Shown: positions 42,653-54,020 of the stretch, one piece after another | How the letters are laid out: the number at the start of each line of letters is the position of its first letter | Position numbering within the stretch: the stretch's first letter is position 1 | Assembly: GCF_020166395.1 (NCBI RefSeq) | Contig: NZ_JAIQXU010000017.1 | Location: forward strand, 1-64,000 | Length of the DNA stretch: 64,000 nucleotides | Direction of reading: 5' to 3' | From: Deinococcus betulae | GTDB taxonomy: Bacteria; Deinococcota; Deinococci; Deinococcales; Deinococcaceae | Notes under the pieces: model-generated | Seen by the model: the letters and a program-made list of their open reading frames with translations, nothing else | Told to the model about the DNA's origin: nothing | Databases searched by the model: none | Translations under genes and position numbers: made by a program

Positions 42653-42677
42653 AACGCTCCAGGGTAGCGCAGGGCGC

Positions 42678-43529
42678 TCAGCCGGGGTACGGCGCGGCCA
42701 GGGACCCCATCAGAGGTGAGCGCACCTGCAACTTGCGGGCGGTCCAGCCGTCGTCAGGCACCCCAGCCCGCAACGCGGCGCAGGCGCCCGTCAGCAGATG
42801 CCCCCACCACAGCGGGGTCAGCAGGGCACGGTCTTCCCCGGACAGAGGCCGCACCTCGGCGTACCCGGCCACCACCCCGTCATGCACCCCGCGCCAGGCC
42901 AGCGCAAAGTCGGCCACAGGGTCGGCGGGGCGGGCCAGTTCGAAATCCAGCAGGCCCGTCAGCCTGCCCCGCTGCACCCGCAGGTTCCAGGGCGTGAAAT
43001 CCCCGTGAATCAGATGCACAGGACGGTCCGCCGTGTCCAGGCCCGCCAGCGCGGCGCGGGCGCGCTCCAGATGCCAGCGGTAGAGGCGCACCTCGTCAGG
43101 GCGGGCGGCCTCGTGGGCGCTGAGCAGGGCGTCGGTGGCGGGGTCAGTGAGCACCTCCAGGTCTGGGCGCCAGCCGGGGCGGGCCGGCAGCGCGGCCAAC
43201 GCCGCGTGAACCTCGGCCAGCCAGCGGCCCCGCGCCTCTGGGTTCTCGCGCGGGGCGGGGTCACCCGGCACCCAGACGTGCAGGCTCCACCACGCCCCTG
43301 CCCCGTACATGGGGGCATGCAGCGCCAAGGGCACCGCCCACCCCAGCCCGGCCACCTGCCGCAGCACCTTCAGTTCGTACCGGACCTCTGCTTCCGGGCC
43401 GTGCCAGCGGCGCAGAACAGCCCGCGCTCCAGCGGCACGGACCTGCCAGTGCAGATTCAGCCGCCCGCCCAGGTCAGCTTCTACGGTCAGGCCCCAGGCC
43501 CGCTGCACAGCGGCTGGCGGCCAGGTCAC
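42678..43529 (-). CDS. APH-fold small-molecule phosphotransferase
   Basis: The 283-residue protein has the aminoglycoside/choline kinase fold: the catalytic loop [16 protein letters not shown] (HxDxxxxN) near 175 and the metal-binding [12 protein letters not shown] near 198. An N-terminal lobe with the ATP-lysine equivalent is less conserved ([20 protein letters not shown]). The substrate may be an alcohol metabolite and not an antibiotic. The GTG start overlaps the MBL gene stop in GTGA, so the two are co-translated. Confidence 0.82.
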   Translation of the reverse strand: MTWPPAAVQRAWGLTVEADLGGRLNLHWQVRAAGARAVLRRWHGPEAEVRYELKVLRQVAGLGWAVPLALHAPMYGAGAWWSLHVWVPGDPAPRENPEARGRWLAEVHAALAALPARPGWRPDLEVLTDPATDALLSAHEAARPDEVRLYRWHLERARAALAGLDTADRPVHLIHGDFTPWNLRVQRGRLTGLLDFELARPADPVADFALAWRGVHDGVVAGYAEVRPLSGEDRALLTPLWWGHLLTGACAALRAGVPDDGWTARKLQVRSPLMGSLAAPYPG

Positions 43530-44542
43530 CCGGCTGCCTGAAACAGCGCGGCGCCGTCCTCGCGCCGGGTTTCGGTCAGGGTGCCCTTGGCCGCCAGATA
43601 CTCGGCCAGCGCCGCCGTCTGGTCCAGCAGCAAGATGGCCTGGACCGGGCGCAGGTTGGGGTACAGGGCGCCCAGCAGGTCGTGAATGGTGAGGGGCGTG
43701 GTGGCGGCCGCCCGCACCGCCGCCCGTTTGTCTGTGTACCGCGCCCGCAGCGCCTGAATGCGCCCCCGCCAGTCCGGCATGGGGCCGCCGTGCCCCCCCA
43801 GAGCCACCGTCACGTCCCGCAGCGCCTCCACGCGGCCGAGCGAGGCCAGGTAATGCCGCAGCCCCGCGCCGGGCTGATAGCGCTCGGGCATCAATGGCGG
43901 CGAGTTGTGCGGCAGCAGGTGGTCAGCACTCAGGAGCAGGTCGTCCACCTGCAAGCACACCTGCGCGCCGTCGTGGCCCGGCGTGTGGACCACCCTGAAC
44001 ACCCCGTCCAGCAGGTCACCGTCTGCCAGAGGGGTCTGAACCGGCACCCCACGCGGCAGCATCAGGTTCTCGGCGCGGCGGCGCAGACGGGCGGCATACG
44101 CACTGTCCAGGGGAATCCCGGCCCACACCAGATGGCCCTCTACCCCCGCGCGCCAGGCTTCCTGACGGGTCTGCGGGTGTTCCAGCGTGGGCACCGCCCA
44201 GGCGTGGGCAGCGACTGGCGCCGGGGTCAGGTCGCGCACGGCCGGCAGCCCCGCCGCGTGGTCGGGGTGCGGGTGGGTAACCACCAGGCGGTCCAGGCGG
44301 GCCCATGACCAGGCCTCGCCATGTGCGGCGCGGACCTCCCCTAAAGCCGCGTGCAGGTCCGCCAGACTGTCCTCGTGGGCACTGCCCATATCCACCAGGG
44401 CCGTGTAGGTCGGCGCCTGCGGCGGTCCCTGCACCACCAGGAAGGCGTTTGCCGTGAAATGCGGAAAGGCCCGCAGCGGCAGCGTGTAGACCCGCGTGCC
44501 CCCAGCGGTCAGGTGGCGGGCCACAGCAGGCAGGGCGGTCAT
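43526..44542 (-). CDS. metallo-beta-lactamase-fold hydrolase
   Basis: The 338-residue protein contains the MBL metal site: VVTHPHPDHAAGLP (HxHxDH) near 107, VVHTPGHDGAQVCL near 195, LLLSADHLLP near 213 and a late VALGGHGGPMPDW histidine. The C-terminal 70 residues form a helical extension (IHDLLGALYPNLRPVQAILLLDQTAALAEYLAAKG), as in MBL hydrolases of the group that includes human LACTB2-like proteins. The substrate is unknown. ATG 44542 is supported by TAGAGT seven bases upstream. Confidence 0.85.
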   Translation of the reverse strand: MTALPAVARHLTAGGTRVYTLPLRAFPHFTANAFLVVQGPPQAPTYTALVDMGSAHEDSLADLHAALGEVRAAHGEAWSWARLDRLVVTHPHPDHAAGLPAVRDLTPAPVAAHAWAVPTLEHPQTRQEAWRAGVEGHLVWAGIPLDSAYAARLRRRAENLMLPRGVPVQTPLADGDLLDGVFRVVHTPGHDGAQVCLQVDDLLLSADHLLPHNSPPLMPERYQPGAGLRHYLASLGRVEALRDVTVALGGHGGPMPDWRGRIQALRARYTDKRAAVRAAATTPLTIHDLLGALYPNLRPVQAILLLDQTAALAEYLAAKGTLTETRREDGAALFQAAG

Positions 44543-44668
44543 GGGCCGCACTCTAGCGGGCCCGGCCCACCCCCAAATGGGACCGCACCTGCCAGGCCGT
44601 GTCACTTGCTCCGGCAGCCCACGGCAAAGCCTGCCCCCCTCTCCGGGGCGGGGTGCTAGCGTCCCGGA

Positions 44669-45223
44669 ATGCCTGCACCTTTACTGCTTGTGGTGACTGG
44701 GCTGCCCGCTGCGGGCAAGTCCACGCTGGGGGGGCAACTGGCCCGGACCCTTCGCCTGCCTTTCGTGACCAAGGACGATTACAAGGCCATCGTGCTGGCG
44801 CGGCAGCCGGACCTACCGCGCGACGTTGCGGGTCCCCTCAGTTTTGACCTGATGTGGCATGTGGCCGGCGTCACCCTGACCGCTGGCCTGGACACCCTGC
44901 TGGAAACACACTTTTATCACGGGCTCAGCGAAGCCTACATCCTAAAATTGGCACAGGCGCATGGGGCGAGGCTGGCCCAGGTGTTCTGTCACGCGCCGCT
45001 GGAGGTGCTGCAACAGCGCCACGACGCCCGGGTCGCTTCGGGGACGCGGCCCGGTATCGACCTACCTCTGAAGTACGCCCAGGCGCCGGCTTACTGGTGT
45101 CACGCGCCGCTGGACCTGGGGCCGGCACCCTGCCTGAGCCTGGAGACCTCGCAAGGCGACCCGCTGCCCAGTGCCCTGGCGTGGGTACAGGGGCTGCTTC
45201 AAGCGCAGCCGCAGGAAGGCTAA
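44669..45223 (+). CDS. P-loop kinase-like ATPase
   Basis: The 184-residue protein starts with LLLVVTGLPAAGKSTLGGQLARTL, a Walker A motif of the small-molecule kinase and zeta-toxin-like group, followed by TKDDYK and a lid-type region QVFCHAPLEVLQQRHDARVASGTRPG. It probably transfers phosphate to a small molecule; the substrate is unknown. TAGCGT lies six bases before the ATG and no Shine-Dalgarno sequence is seen. No antitoxin gene is adjacent. Confidence 0.8.
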   Translation: MPAPLLLVVTGLPAAGKSTLGGQLARTLRLPFVTKDDYKAIVLARQPDLPRDVAGPLSFDLMWHVAGVTLTAGLDTLLETHFYHGLSEAYILKLAQAHGARLAQVFCHAPLEVLQQRHDARVASGTRPGIDLPLKYAQAPAYWCHAPLDLGPAPCLSLETSQGDPLPSALAWVQGLLQAQPQEG

Positions 45224-45275
45224 GCCGCGCCCCAGCCTGCCTCTGTCCCGGCCTTGCGACCTGCGCCACACCCAG

Positions 45276-45297
45276 CCTAACGCCCGTTAGGTACACT
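45276..45297 (+). promoter_or_regulatory. PaaR-type operator and -10 box of the paa operon
   Basis: The palindrome CCTAACGCCCGTTAGG (45276-45291) fits CNAACGNNCGTTNG and directly abuts the -10 hexamer TACACT (45292-45297). A repressor bound here would cover the promoter spacer. The same motif lies upstream of the TetR gene at 12994. Confidence 0.8.
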
Positions 45298-45325
45298 GGG
45301 CCCAGTTCACAATGGAGGTGGCCGC

Positions 45326-46285
<960 letters not shown>

Positions 46286-46305
46286 CGCTTCACAGAAAGG
46301 AGGTG

Positions 46306-46360
46306 GTGGGAAGCGGTGAGTGGGGTTGATCTTTTCCACTTCCCACTCACCACTTCCCAC
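46306..46360 (+). repeat. GT-rich dispersed repeat, copy c, as a 19-bp hairpin between paaA and paaB
   Basis: GTGGGAAGCGGTGAGTGGG (46306-46324) and CCCACTCACCACTTCCCAC (46342-46360) pair at 18 of 19 positions with one G-T-type exception, around a 17-base loop; CCACTTCCCACT is also repeated directly. No T tract follows, so it may stabilise or process the paa mRNA instead of terminating it. Confidence 0.85.
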
Positions 46361-46380
46361 TTTCTCTATTCGGAGACACG

Positions 46381-46974
46381 ATGACCCATCCCACCCTTCA
46401 CCCCCCCACCGACACCCAGTGGCCCCGCTGGGAGGTGTTCAAGCAGGACGCGCCGGGCCGGCCCCATCAGGCGGTGGGCACCGTTCATGCCGGTGACCCC
46501 GACCACGCCCTACTGACCGCGCGCAGCGTCTTTGTGCGCCGCCCCGCCGCCGTCAGCCTGTGGTGCGTGCGGGAAGCAGACCTGCTGACCGCCACCCCCG
46601 AAGAACTGAGCACCCATCCGGGGCTGCTGGACACCCCCGGCGAGGCGAGCATCTATCAGCTGGCCATTAAGCGCACGCACAAGCGGTCCATGACCTTCGT
46701 GGACGTGGTGGGCACCGCCGAGGCCACTGGGCCGGGCGACGCGCTGCGGCAGGCCCAGGCCGCCCACCCGGACGCCCTGGCCTGGCTGGTGTTTCCTGAT
46801 GCAGCGGCTGTCCGCACAGACGACGACCCCGGCACCGTGGACAGCTGGTTTGCGCCGGCCAAGGAAAAAACCTACAAGCAGCAGCAGTTTTACGGCGTGA
46901 TCGGCCGCCACATTGGGGAACTGAAGCGCGCGGGCCTGATGCCCGGCCGCGCCCCGACCGAGGAGCAGCCATGA
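46381..46974 (+). CDS. paaB: 1,2-phenylacetyl-CoA epoxidase subunit PaaB, duplicated form
   Basis: PaaB bridges PaaAC heterodimers in the epoxidase. The first half ([47 protein letters not shown]) is a typical PaaB domain, about 95 residues in E. coli. This protein is 197 residues, and the second half ([12 protein letters not shown] ... [29 protein letters not shown]) repeats the same pattern more loosely, so it looks like an internal duplication. GGAG lies five bases before the ATG, immediately after the hairpin. The stop overlaps paaC in ATGA. Confidence 0.9.
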   Translation: MTHPTLHPPTDTQWPRWEVFKQDAPGRPHQAVGTVHAGDPDHALLTARSVFVRRPAAVSLWCVREADLLTATPEELSTHPGLLDTPGEASIYQLAIKRTHKRSMTFVDVVGTAEATGPGDALRQAQAAHPDALAWLVFPDAAAVRTDDDPGTVDSWFAPAKEKTYKQQQFYGVIGRHIGELKRAGLMPGRAPTEEQP

Positions 46975-47753
46975 CCGCCGCTACAGAGGCCACCCTGACC
47001 CCAGCCCAGACGGCCGGCCTGATTCGGCGGCTGACCGCCCTGGCCGACGACGAGATCGTCCTGGCGCACCGGGGCGGCGAGTGGACCGGGCACGCCCCCA
47101 TTCTGGAAGAGGACATTGCCCTGGCCAACATGGCCCAGGACGAACTGGGCCACGCTGGGCTGTACCTGGGGCTGCGCGCCGAGCTGGACGGCAGTGACGC
47201 CGACCGCCTGGCCTTTTTCCGGGACGCCGACGGGTACACCTGCGCCCGGTTTGTTGAGCTGCCGCGCGGCGACTGGGCCCTGACGATGCTGCGCCACTTT
47301 CTCTATGACACCTTCGAGGCCCTGTGGCTGGAGGCCGCCACGCGCAGCACCTACGCGCCGCTGGCCGCCGTGGCCGCCAAAGCGGTGCGTGAGGAGAAAT
47401 TTCATGTGCAGCACACGGCCCTGTGGGTTGAGCGCCTGGCCCTGGGGACGCCCGAAAGCCTGCGGCGACTTCAGGCGGCCCTGGCCGAACTGTGGCCGCA
47501 TGTGGGCCAACTGTTTCAGCCGGTGGACGGCGAAGCCGAACTGACCCAGGCAGGCCTGCTGCCAGACCTGGGCGCGGTGCAGGCCCGCTGGCAGGACCTC
47601 GTGGCCCGGCACCTGCACGGCAAATGCGGCCTGACCCTACCAGCGCTGCCTGCCGAGCAGGCGCCGCGCACTGTGCATACCAGTCACCTGGCGCCCCTCC
47701 TGGCCGAGATGCAGGCGGTGGCCCGCCAGCACCCGGACGCGGAGGTCTGGTAA
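46971..47753 (+). CDS. paaC: 1,2-phenylacetyl-CoA epoxidase subunit PaaC
   Basis: The 260-residue ferritin-like protein is the structural partner of PaaA. It shows [43 protein letters not shown] near the N-terminus and [18 protein letters not shown] near 130; in this subunit the site is not thought to carry the catalytic di-iron centre. Length and order are as in other paa operons. It starts in an ATGA overlap with paaB and precedes paaD by four bases. Confidence 0.94.
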   Translation: MTAATEATLTPAQTAGLIRRLTALADDEIVLAHRGGEWTGHAPILEEDIALANMAQDELGHAGLYLGLRAELDGSDADRLAFFRDADGYTCARFVELPRGDWALTMLRHFLYDTFEALWLEAATRSTYAPLAAVAAKAVREEKFHVQHTALWVERLALGTPESLRRLQAALAELWPHVGQLFQPVDGEAELTQAGLLPDLGAVQARWQDLVARHLHGKCGLTLPALPAEQAPRTVHTSHLAPLLAEMQAVARQHPDAEVW

Positions 47754-47757
47754 CCTC

Positions 47758-48252
47758 ATGGCCGCCTCCCCTACGCCCGGCGCGGTCTGGCAGGCCCTGA
47801 ACGCCGTTCCAGACCCCGAAATTCCGGTGGTCAGTATCACGGACATGGGCATGGTCCGGGACGTAACGGTGGACGGCGGCGGGCGCGTGCAGGTCACCTT
47901 TACCCCCACGTTCAGCGGGTGCCCGGCGCTGCACGTCATTCGGGACAGCATTGAGCAGGCCGTCAAGGAGCTGGGCGTGGCCGAGGTTGAAGTCAAAAGT
48001 ACCCTGACCCCGCCCTGGACCACCGACTGGATCAACGAAGACGCCCGCGAGCGGCTGCGCCAGTACGGCATCGCGCCGCCTGCCCCAGCCGGCGAAGGGC
48101 AGCTGATTCAGCTGGAAGCCGAGCCGACCCGCTGCCCCCGGTGCAGCAGCTTTGACGTGCGCATGACCGCCAGCTTTGGCCCGACGCTATGCAAGCGCAT
48201 GTACGTCTGCGACAGCTGCAAAGAACCGTTTGAAGGCTTCAAGAGCGTGTGA
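47758..48252 (+). CDS. paaD: phenylacetate degradation protein PaaD
   Basis: The 164-residue protein has an N-terminal MIP18/DUF59 domain ([24 protein letters not shown] ... [17 protein letters not shown]) and a C-terminal zinc ribbon with cysteine pairs CPRC and CDSC plus a further cysteine (LCKRMYVC). PaaD is required for phenylacetate catabolism in vivo and is thought to help mature a metal cofactor of the epoxidase. It closes the contiguous paaABCD block; paaE, the reductase gene, is not in the window. Confidence 0.93.
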   Translation: MAASPTPGAVWQALNAVPDPEIPVVSITDMGMVRDVTVDGGGRVQVTFTPTFSGCPALHVIRDSIEQAVKELGVAEVEVKSTLTPPWTTDWINEDARERLRQYGIAPPAPAGEGQLIQLEAEPTRCPRCSSFDVRMTASFGPTLCKRMYVCDSCKEPFEGFKSV

Positions 48253-48273
48253 CGGCAAAAGTCGGCGGACTTC

Positions 48274-48627
48274 ATGATTGTTGAAATTAAGGCAATTTAC
48301 TTATCTGACTTTTCAGACTTCTACACTTTCGTTCCTGACGACCCTGAACACTTTGCCGTGGAGCTTCGTGCAATGGTTGGCCCAGTAGGTGAGGAGTGGT
48401 CGGAGTCTTTTCGCTTCACAGCTTGTTCCCCGGGGTGGATTAAAGAGCAAATCGAGATCGAAGGTTTCATGTGGAGATGTGACCTCCTAATAGTGAACGA
48501 CTATAACCGGTTGGAAATAAAACGAATCGCTGATAAGGCCATCTCCCGATGCATGGCTCCAAGTTGGCAAGAGGTAGCAGCGCAAATTTCACGTCGGACA
48601 AATTGGGAATTCGATACATACACTTGA
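48274..48627 (+). CDS. Imm8-family immunity protein inside the paa operon
   Basis: The 117-residue protein matches the Imm8 pattern as I know it: VPDDPEHFAVELRAMVGPVGEEWSESFRFTACSPGWI, then a CDLLIVNDYNRLEIKRI segment and SWQEVAAQISRRTNWEF near the end. Imm8 proteins neutralise toxins of polymorphic toxin systems; no cognate toxin is adjacent. The gene and its flanks (about 48255-48669) are visibly AT-rich and use codons rare in the neighbours (ATA, AGA, TTA, CTA), so it is probably a recent acquisition that split paaD from paaZ. The Shine-Dalgarno sequence is weak. I hold the family call at moderate to good confidence from pattern memory. Confidence 0.75.
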   Translation: MIVEIKAIYLSDFSDFYTFVPDDPEHFAVELRAMVGPVGEEWSESFRFTACSPGWIKEQIEIEGFMWRCDLLIVNDYNRLEIKRIADKAISRCMAPSWQEVAAQISRRTNWEFDTYT

Positions 48628-48669
48628 GAATCCCCAATAACAACCCCTTACTGTTGAGGTTTATTTTTC

Positions 48670-50763
<2,094 letters not shown>

Positions 50764-50994
50764 ATGCCCGAAGACGCGCGCGGCGAGTTGCAAGATGGCC
50801 GCTTTGATTTCCGGGCGCAGAAGGATGGCCGGGTGGTCGTGTCGTGGTACGGCCGCCCCGTCACCACCCTGGCTGGCCGGGACGCCGAGCGGTTTCTGGC
50901 GCGCGTGGCTGGGCTGGACGACCACGCCGCGCAACTGGTCATGGCCCGCGTGACTGGCAACTTCAAGCGCGGCAACGAGAGGGGCCGAGGCTGA
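50764..50994 (+). CDS. small conserved protein after paaZ, function unknown
   Basis: The 76-residue product begins at the base after the paaZ stop. It contains DGRFDFRAQKDGRVVVSWYGRPVTTLAGRDAERFLARVAG and ends in a basic tail. I recall similar short proteins of unknown function in other bacteria. It has no signal peptide or membrane helix. Position suggests it is the last gene of the paa transcription unit. Confidence 0.7.
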   Translation: MPEDARGELQDGRFDFRAQKDGRVVVSWYGRPVTTLAGRDAERFLARVAGLDDHAAQLVMARVTGNFKRGNERGRG

Positions 50995-51031
50995 TACAGC
51001 TTCAGGTTTGACCCGATTGGAATGATTCGCA

Positions 51032-51152
51032 GAGCGGCGCAGCAGAGGAAAAAAGGGTCGGCTGTCCAGAAACTGGCCCTGCCAAGGGCCGAAGGCGGGG
51101 AAATTGCCGGATGCTCCGAAGCTGCCCGGAACCTGTTTTTTGCTGCTCGCTC
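51032..51152. repeat. possible small element with imperfect terminal inverted repeats
   Basis: The ends of this 121-base stretch pair imperfectly: GAGCG, GCAGCA and an A6 run on the left against T6, TGCTGC and CGCTC on the right. Inside is a short hairpin GGCCCT-GCCA-AGGGCC (51075-51090). No coding capacity is seen. Confidence 0.35.
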
Positions 51153-51247
51153 AGCTCGGCTTTAACCGTTTTTGCAAGCAACTGAATCGGCAGCCGTCTC
51201 CGCCTGTTGTTCCCAGAGAAGTACCGTGCCCGGCCCAGCGGGTCTTC

Positions 51248-51253
51248 TACGCT
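51248..51253 (+). promoter_or_regulatory. -10 element of leaderless VOC gene
   Basis: TACGCT ends five bases before the ATG at 51259. Confidence 0.45.
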
Positions 51254-51258
51254 CAGGC

Positions 51259-51621
51259 ATGACCCTCATCACTGGACTAGACCATGTGCTGCTGGAAATG
51301 CCTGCGGGCGGCGAGCCGGCGGCGCGTGCGTTTTACAGCGGCCTGCTGGGCCTTCAGGAGGTGCCCAAACCTGTCGCCTTGCAGGCGCGGGGCGGCGTCT
51401 GGTTTGCCCTACCTGACGGGCGCCAGGTGCATCTGGGCGTGACACCGGACTTCGTGCCGCGTCTCAAGGGGCACCTGGCTTTGCGGTGCCGGAACCTGGC
51501 GGCCTTTGCCGCGCACTGCGCTGCCCAGGGCGTGCCCACCCGCGCCGATGCCGAAGGCGGCGTGCCGCGCGTGTTCCTCCACGACCCTTTTGGCAACCGG
51601 CTGGAAGTGCTTGAGGGCTGA
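51259..51621 (+). CDS. VOC/glyoxalase-superfamily protein
   Basis: The 120-residue product is one vicinal-oxygen-chelate domain: GLDHVLLEMPAGGEPAARAFYSGLLGLQEVPKP at the start and VFLHDPFGNRLEVLEG at the end, with H8 and the last glutamates in the usual metal-ligand positions. The reaction (lyase, dioxygenase or resistance protein) cannot be inferred. ATG 51259 is preferred over an upstream in-frame start because TACGCT lies five bases before it. Confidence 0.85.
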   Translation: MTLITGLDHVLLEMPAGGEPAARAFYSGLLGLQEVPKPVALQARGGVWFALPDGRQVHLGVTPDFVPRLKGHLALRCRNLAAFAAHCAAQGVPTRADAEGGVPRVFLHDPFGNRLEVLEG

Positions 51622-51691
51622 GCGCAACTGTGTGCCACCTCTCCCCCGTTGGGGCACCGGCTGGTGGGCTAGACACCCCCTGGCCACGCCG

Positions 51692-51697
51692 TAGGAT
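51692..51697 (+). promoter_or_regulatory. -10 element of leaderless diguanylate cyclase gene
   Basis: TAGGAT ends five bases before the ATG at 51703. Confidence 0.45.
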
Positions 51698-51702
51698 GAG
51701 CC

Positions 51703-52776
51703 ATGATGGCCGCCCCCAGCCCGGTGCCGCCGCCTCTTCAGGGGCGCGTGGGCCGCGTCAAGGGCTGGGCGCTGCGCCTGATGTTCGTGGGCGGCGGCCT
51801 GGGCGCGCTGCTGACCCTGCTGCTGCCGACCCACCAGGCACCGGACCTGTGGGCAGGCCGGGTCCTGTTTCTGCTGACCGCCCTGTGTGGGCTTGGGGCG
51901 GCGGCACTGACCTGGCGACAGCCGGGTGTGCTGCGTAGCGAACGCTTTGACACCCTGTTCATGCTGCTGGGCAACTTCTGCACCCTGACCTCCGCGCTGG
52001 GCGAGACGCTGCTGTTCGGCAGCCACTTCGCCGCGCAGGTGGCGCTGTGGCCGATGGTCTTTGCCGCCGGCTTCCTGAGCCGCGCGCTGCTGCGCTGGCA
52101 GGTGGCCCTGAGCCTGCTGACGCTGGGCTTGCTGGCCAGCACGCGCCAGCTGCTGCTGCCGGGCGCCGAGCGCTGGTGGCTGGAAGCCGTCGTGCAGGCG
52201 GTGCCGGTGGTGGTCACGGGTCTGACCGTCAGTTTCTTTCGCCGCGCCGCCGAGGACGAGGCCCAGGAACTGCTGCACCTGGGCCGCACCGACCCCCTGA
52301 CTGGCCTGCTGAACCGCCGGGCACTGCACGCCGAGTTCGAGGGCTCGCTGACGCGCGTGCCAGCCGGACACCGGGTTGCGGTCGTCATGCTGGACCTGGA
52401 CCACTTCAAGGCCATCAACGACCGCCATGGGCACCGGGTCGGGGACGAGGTGCTGCGCTGCTTTGCCGGGGTGCTGCGGGCGCACGCCGACACCCACGAC
52501 CTCCTGGTGCGGGTAGGCGGCGAGGAGTTCGTGTGGCTGACCGCCGGGCCGACACTCGAAGGCGTGCTGCACCGTGTGGAGCAGGCGCGCGCCGCCCACA
52601 CTGCCCACCCCGATGGCCGCGCGGTCACCGTGAGCGCTGGTGTGGCCCACGGCGAGGTGGCCGAGGTGGAGGGCAGCCACCTGCAACTGCTGTTGGACCG
52701 GGCCGACGCAGCCCTGTACGCCGCCAAAGCGGCCGGCCGCAACGGCGTGCAGGTGCATGGTCTGGCCGCACCCTGA
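51703..52776 (+). CDS. membrane diguanylate cyclase (GGDEF domain)
   Basis: The 357-residue protein has about six hydrophobic helices in residues 22-178 and a cytoplasmic GGDEF domain from about 190. The active-site motif is GGEEF (272-276), with RTDPLTGLLNRRAL at the domain start and MLDLDHFKAINDRHGHRVGD for substrate and metal binding, so it should synthesise c-di-GMP. The RxxD inhibitory site five residues before GGEEF is not present (DTHD instead), so product inhibition through that site is unlikely. The membrane part has no named sensor fold that I recognise. A second ATG directly follows the first. Confidence 0.9.
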   Translation: MMAAPSPVPPPLQGRVGRVKGWALRLMFVGGGLGALLTLLLPTHQAPDLWAGRVLFLLTALCGLGAAALTWRQPGVLRSERFDTLFMLLGNFCTLTSALGETLLFGSHFAAQVALWPMVFAAGFLSRALLRWQVALSLLTLGLLASTRQLLLPGAERWWLEAVVQAVPVVVTGLTVSFFRRAAEDEAQELLHLGRTDPLTGLLNRRALHAEFEGSLTRVPAGHRVAVVMLDLDHFKAINDRHGHRVGDEVLRCFAGVLRAHADTHDLLVRVGGEEFVWLTAGPTLEGVLHRVEQARAAHTAHPDGRAVTVSAGVAHGEVAEVEGSHLQLLLDRADAALYAAKAAGRNGVQVHGLAAP

Positions 52777-53068
52777 AGCCGTTTTTTAGTTGCTGTGACC
52801 GGACTGAAGGCTCTGCAGCCCAGCTCTATTCACGCGCTCGGTCGTCTTGATGACCCCTGCTCTTGGCCTGCCCGTGTCACCACTGCCGGGGAAACGGTGC
52901 GGTCAGCATTCATCTGAGATCCCCGACCGTCACCCGGCGGCGTGCCAGCCTCTCCTTTGACCGCAGCAGCACTTCACCGCCTGTACTGGCCAGCTCTGCG
53001 GCCAGCTCTCCCTTGAGAAAAGGCCGAACCAACACAGCCGCCTCTGGAAGACGGATAAAGTGTCGCGC
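52777..53068. other. intergenic region, 292 bases
   Basis: A T-rich patch follows the cyclase stop, and TAAAGT at 53056-53061 is the likely -10 box of the next gene. I see no gene or strong hairpin between them. Confidence 0.5.
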
Positions 53069-54013
53069 ATGGACTACCGCAACCTCGGCAAAAGTGGCCT
53101 GAAAGTCAGTGAAGTCGCCCTGGGCGGCTGGGAAACCTACGGCATCAACGAGGACGCCTCAAAGATGGTGCGTGAGATCGTCACGGCGGCCTACGAGGGC
53201 GGCGTCAATTTCTTTGACCAGGCCGATATTTACGCGCGTGGCCGCAGCGAGGAACTGATGGGCGCGGCGCTGCGCGAGTTTCCCCGGCACACCCTGGTGA
53301 TCTCCAGCAAGGTGTTCTGGCCCATGAGTGACGATGTCAACGACCGTGGCCTGAGCCGCAAGCATGTGCTGCACAGCATTGACGGCACCCTGAAGCGCCT
53401 GGGCACCGATTACCTGGACATCTACTTTGCCCACCGCTATGACCCCGATGTCCCCATGGAAGAAATCGTGATGGCCTTTGACCAGGTCATTCGTGACGGC
53501 AAGGCGCTGTACTGGGGCACCTCCATGTGGCCGGCCGCGCGCATCGCCCAGGCCGTCGAATTTGCCCGCGCCAACGGCCTGCACGCCCCCGTGACCGAGC
53601 AGCCCGAATACTCGATGGTGCGCCGCGAACGGGTGGAAGGCGAGATTCTGCCCTACACCGAGGGCGCTGGGGTGGGCCTGGTCGTCTGGAGTCCTCTGGC
53701 AATGGGCCTGCTGACCGGCAAGTATGACGACGGCAAGCCTGAGGGCGCCCGCCTGACCGAGAAAGAAAACTGGGGCAAGAACTTCCTGACCGACGACAAC
53801 ATTCAGAAAGTGCGTGATCTTAGGCTCATCGCCGACGATCTGGGCATCACCCGCGCGCAGCTGGCCCTGGCCTGGATTCTGCGCCAGCCGGGCGTCAGCA
53901 GCGTAATTACCGGGGCCACCAAAACCAGCCAGATTCAGGACACGGTGAAGGCGGCCGGTGTGCGGCTGAGCAGTGATGTGCTGGAGCAGATTGAGACGAT
54001 TCTGAAGCGCTAG
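53069..54013 (+). CDS. aldo/keto reductase, potassium-channel beta-subunit-like
   Basis: The 314-residue NADPH-dependent oxidoreductase has a TIM-barrel with the AKR signatures NFFDQADIYARGRSEELMGAAL (catalytic Asp and Tyr), VISSKVFWPM (Lys), DIYFAHRYDPDVPMEE (His) and the C-terminal cofactor region SVITGATKTSQIQDTVKAAG. The sequence is nearest to the YghZ/Kv-beta type group. The substrate is unknown. ATG 53069 has TAAAGT seven bases upstream; GTG 53060 is three codons earlier. Confidence 0.9.
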   Translation: MDYRNLGKSGLKVSEVALGGWETYGINEDASKMVREIVTAAYEGGVNFFDQADIYARGRSEELMGAALREFPRHTLVISSKVFWPMSDDVNDRGLSRKHVLHSIDGTLKRLGTDYLDIYFAHRYDPDVPMEEIVMAFDQVIRDGKALYWGTSMWPAARIAQAVEFARANGLHAPVTEQPEYSMVRRERVEGEILPYTEGAGVGLVVWSPLAMGLLTGKYDDGKPEGARLTEKENWGKNFLTDDNIQKVRDLRLIADDLGITRAQLALAWILRQPGVSSVITGATKTSQIQDTVKAAGVRLSSDVLEQIETILKR

Positions 54014-54020
54014 ACGGACA

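Noticed and set aside
44669..45223. P-loop kinase considered as a zeta-type toxin of a toxin-antitoxin pair
   Set aside because: No small antitoxin gene is adjacent, and the protein has only generic kinase features.
48274..48627. Imm8-like gene considered as an additional paa subunit
   Set aside because: Its sequence pattern, AT-rich composition and rare codons are unlike the paa genes, and no paa operon that I know has such a subunit at this place.
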